A stretch of 5,286 bases of DNA. It comes from an uncultured Kiloniellales bacterium. Lineage in GTDB: Bacteria; Pseudomonadota; Alphaproteobacteria; Kiloniellales; JAKSDN01. Below, piece after piece: positions 1 to 5,286 of this stretch (position 1 is the stretch's first letter; the number at the start of each line of letters is the position of its first letter). The stretch lies in assembly GCA_937974415.1 (NCBI GenBank), contig CALJXB010000464.1:1-5286 (forward strand), given 5' to 3'. Both the position numbers and the translations under genes were made by a program. The notes under the pieces were generated by a model that searched no databases, was not told the DNA's origin, and saw nothing but the letters and a program-made list of their open reading frames with translations.

Positions 1-1866
1 GGCGACGTGTTCGGCAACGGCATGCTGCTGTCCAAGCACATCAAGCTGGTCGGCGCCTTCAACCACATGCACATTTTCGTCGATCCTGATCCCGACCCGG
101 CGAAGTCCTGGGAGGAGCGCAAGCGCCTCTTCGACTTGCCGCGCTCGGCCTGGACCGACTACGACGCCAAGCTGATTTCCAAGGGCGGCGGCATCATCGA
201 GCGCAAGGCCAAGTCGGTCAAGCTGACGGCCGAGATGAAGAGCCTGTTCGGCCTGACTCAAGATCAGATCACGCCGAACGAGCTGATCAGCGCCATGCTC
301 AAGTCGCCGGTCGAGCTCTTGTGGTTCGGCGGCATCGGCACCTACGTGAAGGAGAGCGGCGAGACCCAAGCCGACGCGGGCGATCGGGCCAACGACGCCC
401 TGCGCGTCGACGCGACCCAGGTCGGCGCCAAGGTCATCGGCGAGGGCGCCAACCTGGGGCTTACCCAGCGGGCGCGTATCGAGTTCGACATGGCCGGCGG
501 GCGCTGCAACACGGACTCGATCGATAACTCTGCGGGCGTCGACTGCTCGGACCACGAGGTCAACATCAAGATCCTGCTCGGCGACGTAGAGCAGGCCGGC
601 GACATGACCCGCAAGCAGCGCGACAAGCTGCTGGAAAAGATGACCGACGAGGTCTCCGACCTGGTGTTGCGGGACAACTACCTGCAGTCCCAGGCGATCA
701 CCGTGACCCACCAGTTCGGCGCCCACCTGCTCGACCGCTTGGCCCGATTCATGCGCTCGCTGGAGAAGGCGGACCGGCTCAACCGGGCGATCGAGTTCTT
801 GCCCGACGACGAAACCTTGATCGAGCGGAGCAACAGGGGCGAGGGCCTCGCCAGGTCGGAGCTGGCGGTCCTGCTGTCCTATTCGAAGATCCAGCTCTAC
901 GACGAGATTCTCGCCTCGGACCTCCCGGACGACCGCAATATGGAGGCTTTGCTGGTCGACTATTTCCCGACGGCCCTGCGCAAGACCTACAAGAAGGAAA
1001 TCGCGCGCCACCGCCTGCGCCGGGAAATCGTCGCCACCATGGTGACCAACAGCATCGTCAACCGGATCGGCATCACCTTTATTCACGAGGTCAAGGAAAA
1101 GACCGGCATGCCGTCGGGCGACATTGCCCGGGGCTACGTCGTCAGCCGGGAAATCTTCGGCATTCGCGACCTATGGCAGCGGATCGAGGCCCTCGACAAC
1201 AAGGTGCCGGCCTCGCTTCAGGCCATCCTGCTCGCCGAATGCGGCCGCCTGATCGAGCGCGGCACCGTGTGGATGCTGCGCGAGGCGGGCCTGCCGCTCA
1301 ACATCGAGCTCGCGAGGGCCGACTACGGCGACGGCGTTCGCGCGATCGTCGACAATCTGTCCAGCATGATTTCACAGGCGGACAACGCCCTGCTGGCGGA
1401 GCGGGCCAGCGGTTATATCGATCACGGCGTTCCAGAAGACCTCGCGACCCGGGTCGCCAGCCTGGCCCTGCTGTCGCCGGCCTGCGATATCGTGCGCATC
1501 GCCAAAACCGCCAAGATTCCGGTTGAGCAGGCCGGCGAGGCCTACTTCACCATCGGCGCCCGCTTCGGTTTCGATTGGCTGCGCCGGGCAGCAGGTCATC
1601 TGCCGACCGACACAGCCTGGGACAAGCTGGCGGTCACCGCCATCATCGACGATCTATTCGGCCATCAGGGCGAGCTAACTTCGCGGGTGCTGAGCACCAG
1701 CGAGAACGGCCCCTCACCCGAGATGATCGAGGACTGGTCCCAGGCCCGGCGGCCACTGATCGCCCGCGCCGAGCAGCTGATCTCGGAGCTCAGGGCGTCG
1801 GGCAACCCGGACTTCGCCATGCTCGCCGTGGCCAACCGGCAGCTGAAGTCGCTGGTGGCCAGCTGA
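1..1866 (+). CDS. gdhZ: NAD-specific glutamate dehydrogenase, large (GDH-180) type, C-terminal part; 5' end outside window
   Basis: This enzyme oxidatively deaminates glutamate to 2-oxoglutarate and ammonium with NAD+ in the cytoplasm and mainly serves glutamate catabolism. The frame is open from base 1 and ends at TGA 1864-1866, leaving 621 residues. Family members are about 1,600 residues, so the N-terminal regulatory region and most of the catalytic domain lie upstream. The GTG at 7 is an internal Val codon, not a start. The visible part opens in the Rossmann-fold signature GDVFGNGMLLS (1-11). FGGIGTYVK (about 109-117), KVIGEGANLGLTQ (about 144-156) and the block from GGRCNTDSIDNSAG to CSDHEVN (about 166-188) follow, all characteristic of the large bacterial GDH family. 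The rest is a long, mostly helical C-terminal region. No frameshift is seen. It is convergent with the YbjQ-family gene. The name gdhZ follows Caulobacter usage; gdhB is used in Pseudomonas. The assignment is secure, the symbol less so. Confidence 0.96.
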   Translation, partial: GDVFGNGMLLSKHIKLVGAFNHMHIFVDPDPDPAKSWEERKRLFDLPRSAWTDYDAKLISKGGGIIERKAKSVKLTAEMKSLFGLTQDQITPNELISAMLKSPVELLWFGGIGTYVKESGETQADAGDRANDALRVDATQVGAKVIGEGANLGLTQRARIEFDMAGGRCNTDSIDNSAGVDCSDHEVNIKILLGDVEQAGDMTRKQRDKLLEKMTDEVSDLVLRDNYLQSQAITVTHQFGAHLLDRLARFMRSLEKADRLNRAIEFLPDDETLIERSNRGEGLARSELAVLLSYSKIQLYDEILASDLPDDRNMEALLVDYFPTALRKTYKKEIARHRLRREIVATMVTNSIVNRIGITFIHEVKEKTGMPSGDIARGYVVSREIFGIRDLWQRIEALDNKVPASLQAILLAECGRLIERGTVWMLREAGLPLNIELARADYGDGVRAIVDNLSSMISQADNALLAERASGYIDHGVPEDLATRVASLALLSPACDIVRIAKTAKIPVEQAGEAYFTIGARFGFDWLRRAAGHLPTDTAWDKLAVTAIIDDLFGHQGELTSRVLSTSENGPSPEMIEDWSQARRPLIARAEQLISELRASGNPDFAMLAVANRQLKSLVAS

Positions 1867-1879
1867 AGTAAAGACCTGA

Positions 1880-1922
1880 TCTTGCCGGGCCCGCCTCTTC
1901 TTGGTCTTGCCGGGCCCGCCTC
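1880..1922. repeat. 18-bp direct repeat, two copies at 25-bp period
   Basis: TCTTGCCGGGCCCGCCTC occurs identically at 1880-1897 and 1905-1922, just after the glutamate dehydrogenase stop codon. The match weakens immediately outside (TGA versus TGG on the left). The second copy contains most of the left arm of the long inverted repeat at 1909-2005; the first copy is an extra arm that could pair with the same right arm. It may be a local duplication or the remnant of a neighbouring copy of the same element. Confidence 0.85.
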
Positions 1923-2005
1923 CCCTCCCAGTGCGAAGCACTCGGGCTACGCCCGCCCACAGCGTACAATGGCATTGGGTGGTCGGGAGAGGAGGTGGGC
2001 CCGGC
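1909..2005. repeat. Long imperfect inverted repeat able to fold as a four-way cloverleaf; possible dispersed palindromic element or bidirectional 3'-end structure
   Basis: Arms 1909-1929 and 1985-2005 pair at 20 of 21 positions: 19 Watson-Crick pairs, one G-U (1918/1996) and one C/A mismatch (1924/1990). In the opposite-strand RNA the wobble and mismatch swap places, so the fold does not indicate a transcribed strand. Inside lie perfect small hairpins packed almost without spacers: AGTGC-GAA-GCACT (1930-1942), CGGGC-TAC-GCCCG (1943-1955), and CCAC/GTGG (1957-1960 with 1979-1982) enclosing AATG/CATT (1968-1971 with 1973-1976). No T-run follows either arm, so it is not a textbook Rho-independent terminator, although it sits between two convergent genes where a bidirectional terminator or transcript-end stabiliser would be expected. 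The pairing is read directly from the sequence; any function or mobility is inference. No open reading frame in it looks real. Confidence 0.7.
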
Positions 2006-2024
2006 TATTGAGAGTCCTCGCGTC

Positions 2025-2339
2025 CTACTCGAGGCGGACCGCGGTGCCGTTGACGCTCACCATGAGCATTGAGTCGCCGACGCTCTCGTAATCCAGGTCG
2101 ACCGCGATGATGGCATTCGCGCCGCGCTCGGCGGCTTCTTCGGCGATGTCCTCGAGGGCGGCCTCCTTGGCGCCGCGCAGCGCCTTTTCGTAGCCGCCGG
2201 CGCGGCCGCCCACCACATCGCGCACCCGCGCGAAAAGATCGCGGAACATGTTGGCCCCGACGATGGCGTCGCCGCTGACGATCCCCAGATATTCGGCTAT
2301 CCGCCGGCCTTCGATTTGGTCGCTCGTTACGATCAGCAT
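2025..2339 (-). CDS. YbjQ/UPF0145 family protein (putative heavy-metal-binding domain)
   Basis: This is a complete 104-residue protein, ATG at 2339-2337 and TAG at 2027-2025, close in length to E. coli YbjQ (107). The family signatures appear in order: EGRRIAEYLGIVSGDAI (10-26), GANMFRDLFARVRDVVGGR (28-46), GGYEKAL (48-54), an Ala/Glu-rich helix (about 56-71), GANAIIAVDLDYE (73-85), and MLMVSVNGTAV (91-101). An Ala replaces the Gly often found in the GANAVVG-type stretch, a mild change. It has no signal peptide or membrane segment, so it should be a small cytosolic protein. The family is annotated as putative heavy-metal-binding from sequence and structure, but no physiological role is established. 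The start is supported by a G-rich ribosome site six bases upstream. It is divergent from the permease gene and convergent with glutamate dehydrogenase, so it is probably monocistronic. Family membership is secure; function is unknown. Confidence 0.94.
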   Translation of the reverse strand: MLIVTSDQIEGRRIAEYLGIVSGDAIVGANMFRDLFARVRDVVGGRAGGYEKALRGAKEAALEDIAEEAAERGANAIIAVDLDYESVGDSMLMVSVNGTAVRLE

Positions 2340-2345
2340 GCTGGA

Positions 2346-2352
2346 CTCCCCC
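2346..2352 (-). promoter_or_regulatory. Ribosome binding site of the YbjQ-family gene
   Basis: On the minus strand GGGGGAG lies six bases before the ATG at 2339, a good Shine-Dalgarno match and spacing. It supports this start, which also gives the normal family N-terminus. Confidence 0.7.
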
Positions 2353-2423
2353 GATGCTCTGTCGGCTGATTTATCGGCGCGCCGACCCGGCTCGATCCCG
2401 GGTCCCGGCCCGAGCCCGCAGCG

Positions 2424-2443
2424 GCGGTGCGAGCCTACACCGC
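2424..2443. repeat. Inverted repeat GCGGTG-N8-CACCGC, possible operator
   Basis: Perfect 6-bp arms at 2424-2429 and 2438-2443 are separated by 8 bp and directly abut the possible -35 TTGTCG at 2444. Position and size would suit a dimeric regulator controlling the permease gene, but no regulator gene is in the window and such dyads are common by chance at this GC content. Confidence 0.3.
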
Positions 2444-2482
2444 TTGTCGCCGTCTCGGAAAGCTGCTAGCGGGGTGGTCGTC

Positions 2483-2489
2483 TAAGGAG
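2483..2489 (+). promoter_or_regulatory. Strong ribosome binding site of the permease gene, decides its start
   Basis: TAAGGAG lies five bases before the ATG at 2495. The in-frame alternative ATG at 2522 is preceded only by GC-rich sequence without a Shine-Dalgarno match, so 2495 is preferred. Confidence 0.85.
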
Positions 2490-2494
2490 CAGTC

Positions 2495-3835
2495 ATGGCG
2501 GAACGCAAGGCCGCGGGCCCGATGTCAGATGTTGCCGAGCGCCCGGTCGGCCGGCGCGCGGTCCTGTCGTGGTGCCTTTTCGACTGGGCCAATTCCGTCT
2601 ACCCCACGCTCATCATCACCTTCGTCTTCGCCGCCTACTTCACCCGGACGATCGCCGCGACGCCCGAAGAAGGCACTGCCCAGTGGGGCACCGCCATGAG
2701 CCTCTCGGCCCTCTTCGTCGCAGTGGTGAGCCCGATTCTGGGCGCCATCGCGGACCAGGACGGCCGGCGCAAGCCTTGGCTTTTCGTCACATCCCTGGTC
2801 TGCATCACGGCGAGCGCCCTCTTGTGGACCGTGACGCCGGGTCACCAGTGGATTTGGCTGCCGCTCCTGCTGGTCGCCGTCGGCAACGCGGGATTCGAGA
2901 TGGGCCAGGTGTTCTACAACGCCATGCTCGCGGAGATCGTGCCACCGTCCCATCTCGGCCGCCTGTCCGGCTGGGCCTGGGGCATGGGCTATGCCGGGGG
3001 CCTGGTGTGCCTGGCGCTCGCTTTGCTGCTGTTCGTGCAGCCCGATCCGCCCCTCTTCGGGCTCGACAAGGCCAGTGCCGAGCAAATCCGCATCACCGGG
3101 CCTCTGGTCGCCGTCTGGTTCGCGATCTTCGCCGTTCCCCTCTTCCTCTGGACCCCGGACAGACAGCCCAGCGGCCTGTCCTACGCCACGGCCGTGCGCC
3201 GGGGCCTCGCGACCCTCTACGACACGCTGCGGCACGTCGGGCGCATTCGCAACATCGCCCTCTTCCTGATCGCGCGCATGATCTACACCGACGGCCTCAC
3301 CACCCTCTTCGCCTTCGGCGGCATCTACGCCGCCGGCACCTTCGGCATGAGCTTCGACGAGATCCTGGTCTTCGGCATCCTGCTCAACGTCGCGGCCGGG
3401 CTGGGCGCTGCCGCCTTCGCCTGGATCGACGACTGGATCGGCCCCAAGCGCACGGTGATCCTGTCCCTGCTCGGCCTCATGGCCTTCAGCACGGCGATCC
3501 TGCTGATCGAAGACAAGCTGTGGTTCTACGCCCTCGGCTGCGGCATCGGCGCCCTGATCGGCCCGGCCCAGGCGGCCAGCCGCTCCTTCATGGCGCGCCT
3601 GGCGCCGGCCGAGATGCGCACAAAGATGTTCGGGCTCTATGCCCTCACGGGAAAAGCGACCGCCTTCATCGGCCCGGCCGTGGTCGGCTGGACGACCTTC
3701 TGGTTCGACAGCCAGCGCGCCGGCATGGCAACAATCCTGGCCTTCTTCCTGATCGGCCTGCTGCTGCTTCTCAAGGTGCGGCCGCCGGAACCGACGGCGG
3801 ACCGCCTCAATGCCGAAAGTGGCGCATCCCCGTGA
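2495..3835 (+). CDS. MFS permease, UMF1/Atg22-like family
   Basis: This is a complete 446-residue integral inner-membrane protein with about twelve hydrophobic segments: roughly 28-49, 68-86, 94-112, 118-140, 160-181, 200-219, 252-280, 287-309, 319-337, 342-362, 379-402 and 409-427. Family marks are the N-terminal [11 protein letters not shown] (28-38), the MFS loop 2-3 motif [13 protein letters not shown] (83-95), its second-half counterpart DDWIGPKR (312-319), [11 protein letters not shown] (260-270), GPAQAASRS (356-364) and [18 protein letters not shown] (377-394). These match the UMF1 group related to yeast Atg22, a vacuolar amino-acid effluxer. For bacterial members the substrate is generally unknown, so amino-acid or other small-solute export is only a guess. 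There is no cleavable signal peptide. The start is set by the strong ribosome site. It is divergent from the YbjQ-family gene, and its last nine codons overlap the 3' end of purH on the other strand. Family assignment is confident; substrate is not known. Confidence 0.93.
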   Translation: MAERKAAGPMSDVAERPVGRRAVLSWCLFDWANSVYPTLIITFVFAAYFTRTIAATPEEGTAQWGTAMSLSALFVAVVSPILGAIADQDGRRKPWLFVTSLVCITASALLWTVTPGHQWIWLPLLLVAVGNAGFEMGQVFYNAMLAEIVPPSHLGRLSGWAWGMGYAGGLVCLALALLLFVQPDPPLFGLDKASAEQIRITGPLVAVWFAIFAVPLFLWTPDRQPSGLSYATAVRRGLATLYDTLRHVGRIRNIALFLIARMIYTDGLTTLFAFGGIYAAGTFGMSFDEILVFGILLNVAAGLGAAAFAWIDDWIGPKRTVILSLLGLMAFSTAILLIEDKLWFYALGCGIGALIGPAQAASRSFMARLAPAEMRTKMFGLYALTGKATAFIGPAVVGWTTFWFDSQRAGMATILAFFLIGLLLLLKVRPPEPTADRLNAESGASP

Positions 3836-5286
3836 ACACCATGGCCAGGCCGGCCGCGTCGGCGGCGGCGATGACCTCCTCGTCCCGCATCGAACCGCCG
3901 GGCTGGATGACCGCCGTGGCGCCGGCGTCGATCGCGGCCTGAAGGCCGTCGGCGAAGGGGAAGAAGGCGTCCGAGGCGGCCACGGCGCCCTTGGTGGCGG
4001 GCTCGCCGCCGGCAGAGGTCGTGGCCGCCGCGGCGGCGTCCTCGGCCTTCCAGGCGGCTATACGGGAGGAATCGACCCGACTCATCTGGCCGGCGCCGAC
4101 CCCGATGGTGGCGCCGCCCCGGGCATAGACGATGGCATTCGACTTGACGTGCTTGGCGACCCGGAAGGCGAACAGCAGGTCGCGAATCTCGCTCTCGTCG
4201 GGCGCCCGCTTGGTGACGACCTTGAGGTCCTCGGCGGCGAGTCCGCCGGCGTCCCGGCTCTGCAGCAGCAGGCCGCCGGAGAGCGTCTTGGCGGTCATGC
4301 CCGGCGCCGCCGGATCGGGCAGCGCGCCGGTCACCAGGAGGCGCAGGTTCTGCTTGTCGGCCAGGATGGCGCGGGCGTCGCTGTCGGCCTCGGGCGCGAT
4401 CACCACTTCAGTAAACACTTTGGCGATCTCCGCGGCGGTCTCGCCGTCGAGGCTGCGGTTGACCGCCACGATGCCGCCGAAGGCGCTCACCGGGTCGCAG
4501 GCGAGCGCCCGCCGGTAGGCCTCGGCGATGGTCGCGCCGAGCGCCACGCCGCAGGGGTTGGCGTGCTTGATGATGGCGACGGCCGGCCACTCGAAGCGCG
4601 GCGGCTGGAACTCGGCGACCAGCTCGAAGGCGGCATCGGTGTCGTTGAGGTTATTGTAGCTGAGCTCCTTGCCCTGGAGCTGCTGCGCCGTCGCCACGCC
4701 GGGGCGCAAGGCCGTCCCCGCGTCGAGCGGCCCGCCGTCCGTGACATAGAAGGCGGCCTCCTGGTGCGGATTCTCGCCATAGCGCAACACCTGGGCCCGT
4801 TTCGCGGAGACGGCGATGCGCTCGGGCAAGGACTCGCCCTCTTCCTTCGCGAGCCAGCCGGCAATCGCTGCGTCGTAGGCGGCGGTGTGGGCATAGGCGG
4901 CGGCCGCCAGGCGCCGCCGCAAGGCCAGGCCGACGGCCCCGCCGTGAGCCTCGAGCTCGGCGGCCACCGCCTCATACTGGCTCGGATCGGTGACCACGGC
5001 GACGAAGTCGTGGTTCTTGGCCGCGGCACGGATCAGGGCCGGGCCGCCGATATCGATGTTCTCGATGCAGTCGTCCCGCGGAGCGCCCTTGGCCAGGGTC
5101 TCGCGGAAGGGATAGAGGTTCACCACCACCAGATCGATTGGGGCAATACGGTGGGCCGCCATCGCGTCGGTGTGGGCCGGGCTGTCGCGCCGGGCCAGGA
5201 TGCCGCCATGAATCGCTGGATGCAGGGTCTTCACCCGACCGTCCATGATCTCGGGGAAGCCCGTGTGCTCGGAAACCTCGGTGACC
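3807..5286 (-). CDS. purH: Bifunctional AICAR formyltransferase/IMP cyclohydrolase PurH; 5' end outside window
   Basis: PurH performs the last two steps of de novo purine synthesis in the cytosol: formylation of AICAR by 10-formyl-tetrahydrofolate, then ring closure of FAICAR to IMP. The frame is open to the window edge, giving 492 residues that end at TGA 3809-3807; about 45-50 N-terminal residues of the MGS-like cyclohydrolase domain are missing. The Met at 5246 is internal, because [10 protein letters not shown] precedes [10 protein letters not shown], as in the family. Visible motifs, counted from the edge: [10 protein letters not shown] (14-23), NLYPF (56-60) and [17 protein letters not shown] (75-91) in the cyclohydrolase domain. 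The transformylase domain shows YGENPHQ (169-175), NNLNDTDAA (211-219), KHANPCG with the catalytic Lys-His pair (240-246), SAFGG (267-271), GQMSRVDS (399-406), SDAFFPF (438-444), [10 protein letters not shown] (461-470) and the terminal FTGMRHFRH. All key residues are intact. An Ala-rich linker precedes SDAFFPF. Its promoter lies beyond the window. Confidence 0.98.
   Translation of the reverse strand, partial: VTEVSEHTGFPEIMDGRVKTLHPAIHGGILARRDSPAHTDAMAAHRIAPIDLVVVNLYPFRETLAKGAPRDDCIENIDIGGPALIRAAAKNHDFVAVVTDPSQYEAVAAELEAHGGAVGLALRRRLAAAAYAHTAAYDAAIAGWLAKEEGESLPERIAVSAKRAQVLRYGENPHQEAAFYVTDGGPLDAGTALRPGVATAQQLQGKELSYNNLNDTDAAFELVAEFQPPRFEWPAVAIIKHANPCGVALGATIAEAYRRALACDPVSAFGGIVAVNRSLDGETAAEIAKVFTEVVIAPEADSDARAILADKQNLRLLVTGALPDPAAPGMTAKTLSGGLLLQSRDAGGLAAEDLKVVTKRAPDESEIRDLLFAFRVAKHVKSNAIVYARGGATIGVGAGQMSRVDSSRIAAWKAEDAAAAATTSAGGEPATKGAVAASDAFFPFADGLQAAIDAGATAVIQPGGSMRDEEVIAAADAAGLAMVFTGMRHFRH

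Larger units (their letters stand above)
2340..2494. promoter_or_regulatory. Divergent intergenic region expected to hold promoters of the YbjQ-family and permease genes
   Basis: This 155-bp gap separates two divergently transcribed genes, so both promoters should lie here. On the minus strand GATAAAT (2375-2369) is a possible -10 element 29 bases before the YbjQ-family ATG, but I see no good -35 for it. It lies in the spacer of the inverted repeat GTCGGC (2361-2366)/GCCGAC (2381-2386), which would suit an operator. Towards the permease, TTGTCG (2444-2449) is a possible -35, but at 17-bp spacing only TAGCGG is found, a poor -10. GGCTCG (2389-2394)/CGAGCC (2411-2416) flanks the near-palindrome CCGGGTCCCGG (2398-2408). 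In DNA this GC-rich, short dyads arise by chance, so individual sites are weak. I see no gene here. Confidence 0.4.

Noticed and set aside
342..677. 111-residue minus-strand open frame inside glutamate dehydrogenase
   Set aside because: It lies wholly antisense to a strongly conserved catalytic region, has a low-complexity Ser/Arg-rich translation and matches no family I know. It is typical of GC-rich shadow frames.
1909..2005. Reading the cloverleaf as a tRNA or tRNA-like gene
   Set aside because: Stem lengths and loops do not match a tRNA: three-base loops, a 20-pair outer stem, and no T-loop GTTCRA or anticodon-loop pattern.
2016..2034. CCTCG-N9-CGAGG dyad at the end of the YbjQ-family gene as a terminator
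   Set aside because: It straddles the stop codon, the stem is only 5 bp with a 9-base loop, and no T-run follows.
1882..2091. 69-residue plus-strand open frame across the convergent gap
   Set aside because: It would translate the palindromic element and then the antisense of the YbjQ-family gene. It has no credible ribosome site or conserved motif.
2444..2472. TTGTCG-N17-TAGCGG as a sigma-70 promoter for the permease
   Set aside because: The -35 is fair but the -10 matches the consensus at too few positions to call a promoter.
2525..3235. 236-residue minus-strand open frame opposite the permease
   Set aside because: Its translation is rich in Gly, Arg, Glu and Gln with no recognisable fold, while the plus-strand frame is a clear 12-helix permease.
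3782..3800. Hairpin just downstream of the purH stop (6-bp stem 3782-3787/3795-3800, 7-base loop) as a purH terminator
   Set aside because: There is no T-run after it on the minus strand and it lies within permease coding sequence. A short GC stem is expected by chance here.
2569..3942. 457-residue plus-strand open frame overlapping the permease and purH
   Set aside because: Its Arg/Pro/His-rich translation is a +2-frame shadow of the permease that runs into antisense purH. It has no family signature.

Overview
This 5.3-kb, GC-rich window carries four protein genes, two of them cut by the window edges, and all look like ordinary chromosomal housekeeping or accessory genes. The large (GDH-180 type) NAD-dependent glutamate dehydrogenase, the high GC, and a PurH with the small linker before its SDAFFPF motif together suggest an alphaproteobacterium, perhaps Rhodospirillales-like. 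That placement is inference from protein style; no rRNA or other marker is present.

Layout from left to right. Bases 1-1866 (+) hold the C-terminal 621 residues of the glutamate dehydrogenase. Bases 1867-2024 are a convergent gap with an 18-bp direct repeat and a long inverted repeat that can fold into a compact cloverleaf. Bases 2025-2339 (-) encode a 104-residue YbjQ/UPF0145 protein. Bases 2340-2494 are a divergent promoter gap with short dyads and no confident promoter call. Bases 2495-3835 (+) encode a 12-helix MFS permease of the UMF1/Atg22-like group. Bases 3807-5286 (-) hold purH, lacking only its N-terminal part, and its 3' end overlaps the permease gene tail-to-tail by 29 bp.

The genes do not form one operon: orientations alternate (+,-,+,-), giving two convergent pairs and one divergent pair. 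PurH carries out the last two steps of IMP synthesis. Glutamate dehydrogenase links glutamate to 2-oxoglutarate and ammonium. The YbjQ protein and the permease have no firmly known substrate. I found no phage, transposase, CRISPR, tRNA or rRNA gene and no defence or novel protein system. The least explained item is the structured non-coding element at about 1880-2005, which looks like a dispersed palindromic repeat or a 3'-end structure.
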